Below are positions 45,439 through 52,168 of a stretch of 52,168 nucleotides of DNA, one piece after another. Made by a program: the position numbers and the translations under genes. Position 1 is the stretch's first letter. Every line of letters begins with the position of its first letter. The notes below the pieces were generated by a model. That model saw nothing but the letters and a program-made list of their open reading frames with translations. It was not told the DNA's origin and made no database searches. The DNA comes from Pseudomonadota bacterium (GTDB taxonomy: Bacteria; Pseudomonadota; Gammaproteobacteria; Xanthomonadales; Rhodanobacteraceae): contig JAJXYE010000121.1 in assembly GCA_021780735.1 (NCBI GenBank), positions 1-52,168 on the forward strand, read 5' to 3'.

Positions 45439-47262
45439 ATGCATACCGATGACCTGCCCCCCGAATTTCCACAGACGCTCGATACGCTGTGGAGCCGCTG
45501 CGTAGGCATGATCGCCCGTGGCGTCGAATACCCGCATTACATCAACGCCCTGAAAGTCGTGTACGCGCGTGATGACTTGTTCAGCTGGCCGATGGCGCTC
45601 GCCGTGGCGCGGTCAGTATGGCGGCAGACCCCGCAGCCGGCGCTTCGCTACGGGTTGCCGACCTTGCCGGTTACCGAACGCAACGCTGCGTGTCCATGTG
45701 GCTCAGGGCAGAAATACAAGAAGTGCTGCCTGGCGCTGGAACACGACCTGCCGATGGGGCAGGTCAACTTTCTGCCCGAGCTGCTGGAGTATCTTCCCCG
45801 TCGCCGCTGGAGCGAGCTTGCCGGTAGCCGTATTGCGCCAGACATGGTGGCGCATGCCGCCATGGAGATGAACGCAGGAGACCAGGCCAGGGAGGCCTGT
45901 GCCTTGCTCGAACCCTGGTTCGTTGCCGATGCCGACTTCCATGCCGGTCGTGAAGCCCTGTTCGATGCCCTGCTCGATGCCTATGGCAAGCTGTGGCGGC
46001 CGCGCAAGAAAGCACAGCTGCTCGCGCGGGCCATCGAGGTGGGCGACCGTCGCCTGCGCTCGGCGGCGCTGCAGCGTCAGGCTTCGATCACCTCCGACAA
46101 TGGCGACCATGCCGGTGCATGGCGACTCTTCGCCGAGGCACAGCGCAGCGACCCGCAATCGCCTTCGTTGTCGCATCTGGAAGTCACCCTGCTGATGTCC
46201 GAGGGGCGCCATGCCGAGGCACGCGAGCGCGCGCGCTTCTGGGCACACCGACTGGCCGCCATGCGTGATCCGGAACTGGCAGACCTGGTCGGCTTCATGC
46301 GCGAGATCGCCACCCATGGCGAACAAGCGATGCAGCAGATGGCGTTTGGCAACCAGCCCGAACTGGGCGAACTGGCCGCGCTGTTGCAAGAAGCACCACC
46401 GGTCGCTTCGGCCTATACCCTGGAGCCGAGCGACGAAGAAACCGGGCCGCTCGAACCGACCCGGGCGATGGCCAAGGCGCTGCATGCATGGCAGCAAGTC
46501 GCGGGCAGCGACAGCCACTCTCTGGTCTTCGACGAGGGCGGCAGCGGCTCCGATATCGCGCAATGGTTGCCCGAACTGCGCCGGCAGCCGCAGCTGTGGA
46601 ATGCGTTCGAGGTGCTGGACACCATCGTGGCGGCGATCGGTGAGCTGGGCATGGGCGTATTCACCGAGAATCTCGAGCGATCGGTGCTGGATCGTGCCGA
46701 GCGCCTGCTGCGCGAAGTGCTGTGTGCCAATCACGCCGAAGGCAAACGGCTCGAGTGGGGCTGGTTGCAGAACCGGCCGGCGTTGCACCTGCTGGGCGAA
46801 CGCATCGCCATCGATGCCAGGCAGTCGCTCGATGAGGCGCAAGTGGCGCGGCTGGAATGGCTGGTGTGCGAGCTCAATCCCGGCGACAACCAGGGCTTTC
46901 GCCACGCGCTGGTGCGTGCCTACCTGCAAACTGGCCGCGTAGCTGACGCGCTGGCGCTCACCGAGCGCTACCCCGACGATTTCGCCGCCATGCAATACAA
47001 CCATGCGCTGGCGCTGTTCGCCGCCGGCCAGGGCGGCGCGGCCCTGGTCGCGCTGCGCGACGCCGTTGCGGCTTACCCGAAACCGGCTGCCTGGCTGCTC
47101 AAGGCCAATCCCAAGCGGCCGCGGCAGGGCGGCTGGGGCATCGCCGTGGGCGGCGACGAAGAGGCGTGGATCTATCGACAGGAGACGCTGGCGCTGTGGC
47201 AGCAACTGGACGCGATGGCATGGTTGCGGCAGGTTGTGCGGTCACTCGGGAAAAAGCGTTGA
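45439..47262 (+). CDS. SEC-C motif and TPR-like repeat protein
   Basis: The 607-residue cytoplasmic protein carries a SEC-C zinc motif (NAACPCGSGQKYKKCCLA) near residue 85, the same knuckle as at the C-terminus of SecA. A long alpha-helical region follows that looks like TPR or similar repeats (for example GDHAGAWRLFAEAQRSDPQSP and GRVADALALTERYPDDFAAMQYNHALALFAAG). Such proteins are uncharacterised adaptors. The tracked ORF begins at 45304; ATG 45439 is preferred because the upstream part is low-quality sequence. An overlapping ATG at 45431 is out of frame. Confidence 0.83.
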   Translation: MHTDDLPPEFPQTLDTLWSRCVGMIARGVEYPHYINALKVVYARDDLFSWPMALAVARSVWRQTPQPALRYGLPTLPVTERNAACPCGSGQKYKKCCLALEHDLPMGQVNFLPELLEYLPRRRWSELAGSRIAPDMVAHAAMEMNAGDQAREACALLEPWFVADADFHAGREALFDALLDAYGKLWRPRKKAQLLARAIEVGDRRLRSAALQRQASITSDNGDHAGAWRLFAEAQRSDPQSPSLSHLEVTLLMSEGRHAEARERARFWAHRLAAMRDPELADLVGFMREIATHGEQAMQQMAFGNQPELGELAALLQEAPPVASAYTLEPSDEETGPLEPTRAMAKALHAWQQVAGSDSHSLVFDEGGSGSDIAQWLPELRRQPQLWNAFEVLDTIVAAIGELGMGVFTENLERSVLDRAERLLREVLCANHAEGKRLEWGWLQNRPALHLLGERIAIDARQSLDEAQVARLEWLVCELNPGDNQGFRHALVRAYLQTGRVADALALTERYPDDFAAMQYNHALALFAAGQGGAALVALRDAVAAYPKPAAWLLKANPKRPRQGGWGIAVGGDEEAWIYRQETLALWQQLDAMAWLRQVVRSLGKKR

Positions 47263-47346
47263 CGATCCGGCTTCCCGCTGCGCGCACGCCCGCCACAGGC
47301 GCGGGTGTACATCGCCGTGCCATCTTTTCGCTTTACTCGGCAGTGC

Positions 47347-47541
47347 ATGCTCTGTAGCGACTGCCAATCGGGCTACCACGCACCCTACGACCGGTTCGAG
47401 CGCCTGGCGACGAACCCCGATGTGCCGAGCTTCCTGATGCATTGCAGGCCGTGTGGTGCGCTGTGGAACGAAACCTCCGCTGCGCCAGAGCTGCTGACGC
47501 TCACCCATGCGCGGTGGTTGTATCCGGCGGTGCGGATCTAG
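47347..47541 (+). CDS. Small zinc-ribbon-like hypothetical protein
   Basis: The 64-residue product has two CxxC pairs (MLCSDCQSGYHAPYDRF and MHCRPCGALWNE) separated by about 25 residues, a likely zinc ribbon. I do not recognise a family. The tracked ORF uses GTG 47305; ATG 47347 starts right before the first CxxC. A Shine-Dalgarno is poor, and confidence that it is a real gene rests on the paired cysteines and on clean frame length. Confidence 0.55.
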   Translation: MLCSDCQSGYHAPYDRFERLATNPDVPSFLMHCRPCGALWNETSAAPELLTLTHARWLYPAVRI

Positions 47542-47885
47542 CGGTGGTGCCCCGGCGAAGGCTGGGGTATTGAAGCGGGGGCTTTCGATCCGCTGCGAGG
47601 TCTGTCGACCTCGACTCACCGCCGCACAGGGGCCCGGGTAGAGCGGCGGGCCATCCTGGCCCGCACGCGGTGCGCCCGCTGCGCGGGCGAGCGTGGGTCA
47701 ATGGTCTCCGTCCCCTTGTTCGTCCGATCCGCAGGCGTCGCGGCACAAGCCGCGCCGTTGCCGCAGAGGTCGACGCAAGGCCCCTGCGACGACCCGGTCA
47801 TGTCAGTATGGCGAAATCCGCAGATGCCATGTTTCCCCGCACGCTGGTCGCGGTTTGCCACCTTTGACCGACAGGAGTCCGAACG
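47542..47885. other. Intergenic region with hairpin repeat copy A
   Basis: This 344-base gap holds the first copy of a repeat (47615-47686). Short ORFs such as 47701-48078 do not look like proteins. The Shine-Dalgarno CAGGAG for the next gene lies at its end. Confidence 0.5.
47615..47686 (+). repeat. Hairpin repeat, copy A
   Basis: About 72 bases starting CTCACCGCCGCACAGGGG recur at 50298-50370 with about ten differences. The core hairpin here is GCGGGCC-ATCCT-GGCCCGC. In copy B the stem bases change but mostly keep pairing, so the structure seems conserved. Confidence 0.85.
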
Positions 47886-48920
47886 ATGCCGAACACCATC
47901 TTCACCACCGTCAATCAGGCCGAGCAGAGTCTGGCGAACAACAAGTTCACCTACACCGAGTGGGTCACCGGGCAGGGTGCCAAGACGGCCACTTTCAACG
48001 AGCTCGACCAGTATCTCCAAGGCTACGCCACCATCGCCGCGTTTCTGTGCAACACACAGGCTTTCCAAGCAGCCATGACACAGGTCTCGAGCGAGCTGTG
48101 GGATGTCTACCGGAAATTCGCCTCCAACACCCGGAACAAGTTCACCCGCGCCCTCAACAGGGTCGCCGCCAGCTACGGATTCGATTTCCAGAATCGCTTC
48201 GTGGTCAACACCAACAACACCCGTCCCATCGGCATCAAGCTCATCGGCGGCGATCCCCAGCTCGGCTACATGTTGCGCAACAAGCTTTTCTGGAAAGACA
48301 GCATGGATCTGCGGCACGGTGAACACAGCCACAGCCTGCAATGGCTTGCCATCGCGCAGGCGAACACCGCTCTGACTACGAGCGTCGCCAACTTGTATTC
48401 GAAGACCGGTGCATTCAGGGCTTCTTCCAAGGGAGACAAGAAGGGCGAGCGATCATTGTTGATGTGGCAGTGGATCGCCGATTGCTTTCCCAGCGACATG
48501 TCGAACCTGGCGACGGAGCAGTTCCTGAACGGCGAAACTCTGGAGTCCGAGTCGTACCGATCTCCGCAGCTGATCACCGACTATCTGATGAAAAGCGGGC
48601 CGATCGCGGGGCACTTCGTGTCGACCTACCTGTTCCATCGTTACAAGAATCGAAACTGGCTCGTCACGAAGAAGGAATGGGATCCCCAGAGCAACGCGGA
48701 CGTCACCCGGATCAGCAAGCTCTATACCGGCGACCCCACCGTGATGCGTCCCGACAGTCCGGGGACCCGAAGCTGGATTCCCAGCCCCAGTTCACCCGAT
48801 GCACGGTTGATTCGCGATCCCAACCGTCACACGCATGTCCACTCCCAACCCGCCGCTCAGGTGTATGACGTCACGTTCCACGGAAATCGCGGGGAGCTGT
48901 GCTACTTCCACACTGAATGA
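47886..48920 (+). CDS. Unrecognised 344-residue protein, possible secreted effector
   Basis: I do not recognise this protein with certainty. It has no signal peptide or membrane segment. Notable parts are MPNTIFTTVNQAEQSLANNKF at the start, a long helical stretch (FLCNTQAFQAAMTQVSSELWDVYRKF), and the motif DLRHGEHSHSLQWLAIAQ near residue 141, in which H144, E146, H147 and H149 could form a metal or catalytic site. The C-terminus has HTHVHSQ and ends in a strand. The HGExSHxLQW block reminds me of the LirA/MavJ-type (DUF5636) domain seen in secreted effectors, but that is a weak recollection. It lies between two copies of a hairpin repeat. Start at ATG 47886 after CAGGAG. Confidence 0.85.
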   Translation: MPNTIFTTVNQAEQSLANNKFTYTEWVTGQGAKTATFNELDQYLQGYATIAAFLCNTQAFQAAMTQVSSELWDVYRKFASNTRNKFTRALNRVAASYGFDFQNRFVVNTNNTRPIGIKLIGGDPQLGYMLRNKLFWKDSMDLRHGEHSHSLQWLAIAQANTALTTSVANLYSKTGAFRASSKGDKKGERSLLMWQWIADCFPSDMSNLATEQFLNGETLESESYRSPQLITDYLMKSGPIAGHFVSTYLFHRYKNRNWLVTKKEWDPQSNADVTRISKLYTGDPTVMRPDSPGTRSWIPSPSSPDARLIRDPNRHTHVHSQPAAQVYDVTFHGNRGELCYFHTE

Positions 48921-49008
48921 CACCTGTTGCACGGCGCTGGCGTGCGATCGGAACAGAGCAGCGTTGAGACTTCGTGGTTCGCCGTTTGCCTGCTGCCATC
49001 GGCGACCC

Positions 49009-49893
49009 TCAGTTGGGCAGCGGTTCGGTCAGCGGGGGGCGCTGCACACTCAATGCGGTTCCGGTCGCCGCCACGATGATCGTCATGATCGCCAGCCACT
49101 GCAGCGCGCTGAGTCGTTGGCCGAGCAAGGCCGCGCCGGCCATCGCCGCGATGGCCGGTTCCAGGCTCAACAACGTGCTGAATGTGCGTCCCGGCAAGCG
49201 GGTCAGTGCGATCATCTCCAGCGAATACGGCAGTGCCGAGCTGAGCACGGCCACGCCCAGCGCATACGGCAGCAGCGATGGCGACAGCAAGGCCGTGCCG
49301 GCATGGGCGATGCCGAACGGGATCACCAGCAGCGCGCCGATCATGGTGCCCAGCGTTACCGTGTCCGCGCCGCAAGCCGCGCCGGCCTTCTTGCCCAGCA
49401 CGATGTACAGCGCCCAGCCCACGCCGGCGGCCAGCGCATACAGCGCGCCCACCGGATCGAGCGCCTGCGCGTGCAAGCGCAGCGGCAGCAGCAGGGCCAG
49501 CCCGGCCATCACCAGCGCGATCCAGACGAAGTCGAGCAACCGGCGCGAACCGGCCAGCGCCAGCACCAGCGGCCCGGTGAATTCCAGCGCCACCGCAATG
49601 CCCAGCGGAATCGTGCGCAGCGACAGATAGAACACCAGGTTCATCGCTCCCATCGCCAGGCCATAGCCCCACAGCACGCGCCAGTCGCGCCAGCTGCGCG
49701 CGCGGCGCCACGGCCGCCGCCACAGCAGCAGGATCAGCGCGCTGAAGCCGAGTCGATACGCGGTGGCGCCCTGCGCGCCGACCTGCGGAAACAGGTGCTC
49801 GGCCAGCGAGGCGCCGCACTGGTAGGAAACCATGCTGATCAGCAGGGCGCCGATCGCCAGGGCGATCGGGGTGGCGGTGGAGCCTGGGGACAT
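49009..49893 (-). CDS. EamA family transporter (RhtA-like)
   Basis: The 294-residue inner-membrane protein has ten hydrophobic helices in two EamA repeats. It looks like the threonine/homoserine exporter RhtA: IGALLISMVSYQCGASLAEHLFPQVGAQGATAYRLGFSALIL at the N-terminus and VLSSALPYSLEMIALTRLPGRTFSTLLSLEPAIAAMAGAALLGQ in the second half. Export of amino acids is likely but the substrate is not fixed. The tracked ORF extends to 50193; ATG 49893 begins just before the first helix. Confidence 0.9.
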   Translation of the reverse strand: MSPGSTATPIALAIGALLISMVSYQCGASLAEHLFPQVGAQGATAYRLGFSALILLLWRRPWRRARSWRDWRVLWGYGLAMGAMNLVFYLSLRTIPLGIAVALEFTGPLVLALAGSRRLLDFVWIALVMAGLALLLPLRLHAQALDPVGALYALAAGVGWALYIVLGKKAGAACGADTVTLGTMIGALLVIPFGIAHAGTALLSPSLLPYALGVAVLSSALPYSLEMIALTRLPGRTFSTLLSLEPAIAAMAGAALLGQRLSALQWLAIMTIIVAATGTALSVQRPPLTEPLPN

Positions 49894-50427
49894 GGGAACC
49901 GGCGCGGGCGAGGAGGCGTTGCCGCATGATGCCTGTGGGTCGCGGGGAAACCTACCGGGCCGGGCGGGTTGTGGTGGTTGTTGCTGACATGGGGTGGCAG
50001 TAGTCCTCGCGGGACTCACAGGGTGACGAGCGCGAAGCGCAGAGAGCGAGGGGGTTCGCGCCGTGGCGCGGGGCGAGGTACTTCTCTTTCGTCGCCACGC
50101 GCACGTCCGGAACGTGCGCGAACAGCAACGCTGGCCCGAAGCGCGGAGGGCAGGATGCACGGAGTGAAAGTTGGCAATCAGGAGAAAAGCCACCCCGCCT
50201 CGCGCTTGCCGGGCATCCGGTAACCGCTCCTGCGTGGCCTCAACTCCGGCATCGACGCCATCGGCCTGTCGGCTCCCTGCGGGCCTGTCGTCTCCGCCTC
50301 ACCGCCACACAGGGGCCCCGGGTAGAGCGGCAGGCTATCCTGGCTTGCACTCGGGGCTCCCGCTGCTCGGACGTGAGGCGGATGCTCGCTGGAAGCGATC
50401 CTGAAGTGATTCCCGCCTTTGCGCAGA
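49894..50427. other. Intergenic region with hairpin repeat copy B
   Basis: These 534 bases hold no gene that looks real. They are low in protein-like signal and contain copy B of the repeat (50298-50370), several short inverted repeats (for example ACGTCCGGAACGTGCG) and a drop in GC toward the following genes. This may mark the edge of acquired DNA. Confidence 0.5.
50298..50370 (+). repeat. Hairpin repeat, copy B
   Basis: This second copy of the 47615 repeat starts CTCACCGCCACACAGGGG. Its core is GCAGGCT-ATCC-TGGCTTGC, with A-T and G-T pairs in place of the G-C pairs of copy A. The two copies bracket the 344-residue protein gene and the EamA gene. Confidence 0.85.
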
Positions 50428-50814
50428 TCAGAACTTTCTTTGCAAGGAGTGGATGGCTAGGTTTAGGGCTTGCGAAGCACGGCGGACATGCGTCGCAGCA
50501 TTCGCGACCTCGGCAAGAGCGTTTCGATGGAAGATCAACATATCCGCGTAAAAGCGCCGAGGTTGACCGAACTGGTGAGCTTCGATCAGATTGCCGCACC
50601 GAGTCATCTGAAGAGTCTGGCTATCCCAGCTCTCCCAACTGGTGAGCTCTTGAGCTACGTGTGCTGCGGCATTCGTGAGGAACTTTACGGTGTAGGTTTC
50701 ACCATACATTTGCTGCATGGAGTCGACATTCAGAAGCGTTGGTCCCTGAAAGCCCCAGCTATCGACTTCTTCATTCGGATCGTTGCGGCCATGGGCAAGT
50801 CTGATCTCCATCAT
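50428..50814 (-). CDS. Conserved hypothetical protein
   Basis: The 128-residue protein starts MMEIRLAHGRNDPNEEVDSW and has GFQGPTLLNVDSMQQMYGET. I recall a similar pattern (HGR-DP-DWGF-GP) in small proteins of unknown role in several proteobacteria. The C-terminal third (ALAEVANAATHVRRASQALN) is helical. It is cytoplasmic by sequence. Codon use and base composition are less GC-rich than upstream. Two adjacent ATG codons (50814 and 50811) can serve as start; AAGG lies just before. It could be truncated at the 3' end. Confidence 0.65.
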   Translation of the reverse strand: MMEIRLAHGRNDPNEEVDSWGFQGPTLLNVDSMQQMYGETYTVKFLTNAAAHVAQELTSWESWDSQTLQMTRCGNLIEAHQFGQPRRFYADMLIFHRNALAEVANAATHVRRASQALNLAIHSLQRKF

Positions 50815-50985
50815 GGACTACCTTCGGTTCGGAAATGACCTATCAGACCAAATGGGCAAATCAGAATGTGAGATTCGTGCGCGGAGTTTGGTATGGCGGA
50901 TGGCGAAGATCAGCTGGAGTACAAAAAACGGCGACTTGGCTTTGAACCGCAAACTCGCTTTGTGCGAACGCGACGCATCGGAATT

Positions 50986-51798
50986 CTAGGTATCTTGCAA
51001 CGTGCGAAGACGGTGAGCAGCAACAAGAATTTGATCGGGTTTGAGGCGATCCGGTAGCTCGATCTGCTTTCCCTCTGCCGGAAAGAATACTTCCTTCATG
51101 AAGCTATCTCGGCTGGCTTTGAGTTGTGCCGAAAGCACGACGCGCCAGTCTTCGCTAAGTGTGAAAAGATGGTTGTCAAATGCCTTGTCGTGAATGGCGG
51201 AGAGACACAGGCCATTGCGGGGATTCAGGCGATTGGCCTTGTCCTCGCTCCATGGAACGATGTGGCTTGCAATCAGCAGGCGCGGCTCGCTGACACCGGA
51301 GATGCAGCATCGGGAGCGGTAGCTGGCAAGTACAGTACGGCGGAAAAAGTTTTGTTTGATCCTTTGACGAACAAGCGCAAGTCGAGTTTCCCCGGAGAAG
51401 TCGATTAAGTCATCGGCGGAGTCATCGCGTACACCTCTCTCGGGAAGATGCTGGCCACGGGTAAGTTGTTGCCGCAGCTCGTCGCACTCAAGGGCAAGAC
51501 CTTCCCAGTCTTGGTTGAATTCGTTCCAAATCTTTCGATCAAGTGCTGATGCGCCGGTGAGGCCCTTGCGGCCGCTGTCAGTGATCGAGCTGTCAAGGCT
51601 GGCAAAGTTGACCAGCTTCATCGCCAGCGCGCTTGGCGTTCGTCGAATGAGTTTGGCTAGCCGAATAATTTCCGGGTTCGTCTTGTGTAATTTGCCGAAT
51701 GGGGTTTGGAAATAGAGGTTGAAGGCGAGCTTGAGCTGCGCAGGCGTCCAATTGCCGGCGTTTGGGAAGGCTTCTTCCAAGGCTTCTTGTGCATCCAT
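50986..51798 (-). CDS. HNH endonuclease
   Basis: The 270-residue protein has a C-terminal HNH nuclease of the HNH_2 type (CCISGVSEPRLLIASHIVPWSEDKANRLNPRNGLCLSAIHDKAFD), with histidine and asparagine/histidine in the expected order. The N-terminal part is a helical module (WTPAQLKLAFNLYFQTPFGKLHKTNPEIIRLAKLIRRTPSALAMKLVNFASLD) found in restriction-type HNH proteins. It may be a restriction or phage-defence nuclease. No methyltransferase is seen nearby. The region is clearly lower in GC than the rest of the window. The start is ATG 51798; a GTG 12 bases upstream is also in frame. Confidence 0.85.
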   Translation of the reverse strand: MDAQEALEEAFPNAGNWTPAQLKLAFNLYFQTPFGKLHKTNPEIIRLAKLIRRTPSALAMKLVNFASLDSSITDSGRKGLTGASALDRKIWNEFNQDWEGLALECDELRQQLTRGQHLPERGVRDDSADDLIDFSGETRLALVRQRIKQNFFRRTVLASYRSRCCISGVSEPRLLIASHIVPWSEDKANRLNPRNGLCLSAIHDKAFDNHLFTLSEDWRVVLSAQLKASRDSFMKEVFFPAEGKQIELPDRLKPDQILVAAHRLRTLQDT

Positions 51799-52098
51799 AG
51801 TGGGTGCCACGATTCATCGATCCAACTTTGATCAGGATGCGCGCTTTTTCCTCAGGCGGCTAGTACAGCCAGAAACCTCGTCGGGAAATCCCAAGGCTAA
51901 AAATTGTACTTGTTGAAAAGCTAAAACAAGCAGAGAGTTCCCCCGGCTCTGTTGGGGAGGCAGTAGAAGTTTGATCATGGCGGGTGACGCGTATACATGC
52001 CAGGCGGCCGTTTGAACCGGCAGTGCCGAACCGCCACCCCAACCCCCCGCTTTGCACCACCCCGCCAAAGCGCGACACTGGCGCCGGGAGGGCTCTCG
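51799..52098. other. Intergenic region at the end of the window
   Basis: These 300 bases lie between the HNH gene and the partial gene at the end. No supported ORF or repeat is seen. GC rises again after about 51,990, which may be the other border of the AT-richer segment. Confidence 0.4.
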
Positions 52099-52168
52099 AT
52101 GAAGCGCAAATCTGCCTCGGCGACCGGCGCGTCGCCGCCTTCGAGTTTCGAGCGGCTGGTCAAGCGCG
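52099..52168 (+). CDS. Start of a gene cut by the window edge
   Basis: ATG 52099 follows a strong Shine-Dalgarno (GGGAGGG) and opens a frame reading MKRKSASATGASPPSSFERL, then VKR to the last base. The product cannot be assigned from 23 residues. It is just outside the AT-richer segment. Confidence 0.45.
   Translation, partial: MKRKSASATGASPPSSFERLVKR

Noticed and set aside
45703-47205. 500-residue minus ORF opposite the SEC-C protein
   Set aside because: The plus-strand gene has a recognisable zinc motif and repeats; this frame has none.
47701-48078. 125-residue plus ORF upstream of the 344-residue gene
   Set aside because: It overlaps the start of a better gene in another frame, and its upstream part is repeat-rich intergenic sequence.

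Overview
The window is GC-rich gammaproteobacterial chromosome. It most resembles the Xanthomonadales, and within them the Rhodanobacter/Dyella side. The strongest reasons are the Xanthomonas-type arginine pathway, built on acetylated intermediates (N-acetylornithine carbamoyltransferase and a fused N-acetylglutamate kinase/synthase), and its linkage to proB-proA. Supporting signs are YajQ, an AlgP/H1-like tail protein, PhaB and the palindromic GTAGGAGCGCACC repeats. No rRNA, tRNA, CRISPR array or intact insertion sequence was seen. The genus is inferred from gene content; no search was run.  Layout: (1) 0.07-11.7 kb is a nearly gapless plus-strand biosynthetic run, argF'-paiB-like-osmC-argG-argE-argB/A-argC-argH-acyltransferase-proB-proA, with repeated ATGA stop/start overlaps. 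Glutamate is acetylated and phosphorylated by the ArgB/A fusion and reduced by ArgC. Acetylornithine is carbamoylated by ArgF', deacetylated by ArgE, and finished by ArgG and ArgH. ProB/ProA take glutamate toward proline. (2) 11.7-20.4 kb holds yajQ, a YhiN-type flavoprotein, a leaderless amidase overlapping a small exported cysteine-rich protein (an effector/immunity-like pair), a GFA protein, a beta-hydroxyacid dehydrogenase, a PhzF protein, a rhomboid protease, a histone H1-like protein and two lipoproteins. (3) 20.4-30 kb holds a VOC-bicupin fusion, a probable small RNA with duplicated C-rich loops, pncB, a glutathione peroxidase, dacB, slyD, a decayed FAD monooxygenase, pldA, an exported EF-hand protein, a YcaQ-type glycosylase and a lipoprotein. 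(4) 30-40.4 kb holds a cold-shock gene with a long leader, a hydrolase, an old yellow enzyme, a pirin, an Mpo1-like protein, a cytochrome c'-like protein, tcdA, phaB, gluQ, htpX (with a very good heat-shock promoter) and htpG. (5) 40.4-52.2 kb is more accessory: an immunity-gene fragment, LysR/DUF998, an Fe-S photolyase cluster with a tiny DUF2256 gene, a SEC-C/TPR protein, an unrecognised 344-residue protein lying between two copies of a hairpin repeat, an EamA exporter, then a visibly AT-richer segment with an HNH endonuclease.  The observations most worth follow-up are the amidase/exported-partner gene pair, the two-loop CCTCCCCTGG small RNA upstream of pncB, the 344-residue protein between structured repeats, and the palindromic repeats that supply the stop codons of argC and tcdA.
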